NCBI RefSeq assembly: GCF_001423405.1
Contig: NZ_LMNS01000004.1
Coordinates: 164,306 to 228,305 of the forward strand
Length of the DNA stretch: 64,000 nt
From: Methylobacterium sp. Leaf123
Lineage (GTDB): Bacteria > Pseudomonadota > Alphaproteobacteria > Rhizobiales > Beijerinckiaceae
Direction of reading: 5' to 3'
Shown: positions 63,876-64,000 of the stretch, in pieces
Position numbering within the stretch: the stretch's first letter is position 1
How the letters are laid out: the number at the start of each line of letters is the position of its first letter
Notes under the pieces: model-generated
Database searches by the model: none
The model's input: the letters and a program-made list of their open reading frames with translations, nothing else
Told to the model about the DNA's origin: nothing
Program-made: the position numbers and the translations under genes

Positions 63876-64000
63876 GAGCCCGTCCGATAATGTCTGGCCG
63901 GGGTTGAGTGGCCGGGATGGCGGTGATTCCAGAAGGGTGCTGAAGCCTGATCTGGACGTGCCATGTGGACCCCGACCACTCGCCGGCAGCATAACCGTGC
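63876..64000 (+). mobile_element. Left end of an IS5-family insertion sequence
   Basis: The stretch GAGCCCGTCCGATAATG begins a segment unrelated to the phage operon and resembles terminal repeats of IS5/IS427-group elements. A transposase start follows at 63963. The element runs past the window edge; the exact left terminus is uncertain by a few bases. Confidence 0.6.
63963..64000 (+). CDS. IS5-family transposase, N-terminal fragment (cut by window edge)
   Basis: Only 12 codons plus two bases are visible: MWTPTTRRQHNR. This N-terminus is characteristic of IS5-family transposases in Rhizobiales, which usually continue into a DLTDAEW segment. The rest lies outside the window. Confidence 0.6.
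   Translation, partial: MWTPTTRRQHNR

Overview
The window is GC-rich (high 60s %) alphaproteobacterial chromosome. The gene content (fliL-fliM-DUF6468-MotE flagellar block, IalB-family and MltB-type proteins, dctA/dctBD, queA-NTase-tgt, DUF6522 and DUF6074 phage proteins) points to Rhizobiales, most likely Methylobacterium/Methylorubrum. That genus call is inference from family recognition; no search was run.

Region 1, 1-27.9 kb, is ordinary chromosome. It holds flagellar genes (flgF on the minus strand; fliL, fliM, a DUF6468 protein and MotE on the plus strand, with a CtrA-like TTAA-N7-TTAA box between flgF and fliL), a DUF433/DUF5615 toxin-antitoxin pair, glutathione peroxidase, IalB, a lytic transglycosylase, a quinone reductase-like flavoprotein and a GFA protein. 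Next comes a complete C4-dicarboxylate circuit: dctA has a sigma-54 promoter and a putative DctD site, and the divergent dctB-dctD pair encodes the sensor and activator. Two c-di-GMP enzymes, gatB, a CDF transporter, an FAD monooxygenase and the queuosine operon queA-NTase-tgt follow, ending at tRNA-Lys(UUU).

Region 2, 28.0-44.7 kb, is a decayed prophage or integrative element starting directly at the 3' end of tRNA-Lys. Almost all genes lie on the minus strand, often with 1-8 base stop/start overlaps: a regulator and replication module (41.5-44.7 kb), MerR-like and small DNA-binding proteins, an S49 head-maturation-type protease, a broken tail tape-measure gene fused in frame to an unrelated tail, lateral genes of unknown function, an Xis-like protein and a tyrosine integrase. 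I find no terminase large subunit, portal, major capsid, sheath or lysis gene, so it is not a complete phage.

Region 3, 44.8-61.9 kb, is a co-directional (+) defence island. It starts with a chimeric ORF in which the first ~66 residues of a second tyrosine integrase are fused in frame to the C-terminal half of HsdR. Intact hsdM and hsdS follow, then a complete type I Zorya operon (zorABCD), an McrB whose AAA+ domain carries an EVE-like insertion, an McrC nuclease, and a membrane-anchored DUF559 (Vsr-fold) protein.

Region 4, 61.9-64.0 kb, is a second phage replication module on the minus strand. It shares a small protein family and a conserved leader hairpin with the left module. Its replication gene is cut by an amber codon, and an IS5-family element enters at the right edge of the window.

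The defence island is thus enclosed by two related but different phage replication modules. Repeated signs of deletion (integrase-HsdR fusion, tape-measure fusion, a small-gene fusion) suggest it was assembled by recombination inside tRNA-Lys-linked elements. The right attachment site is not in the window.
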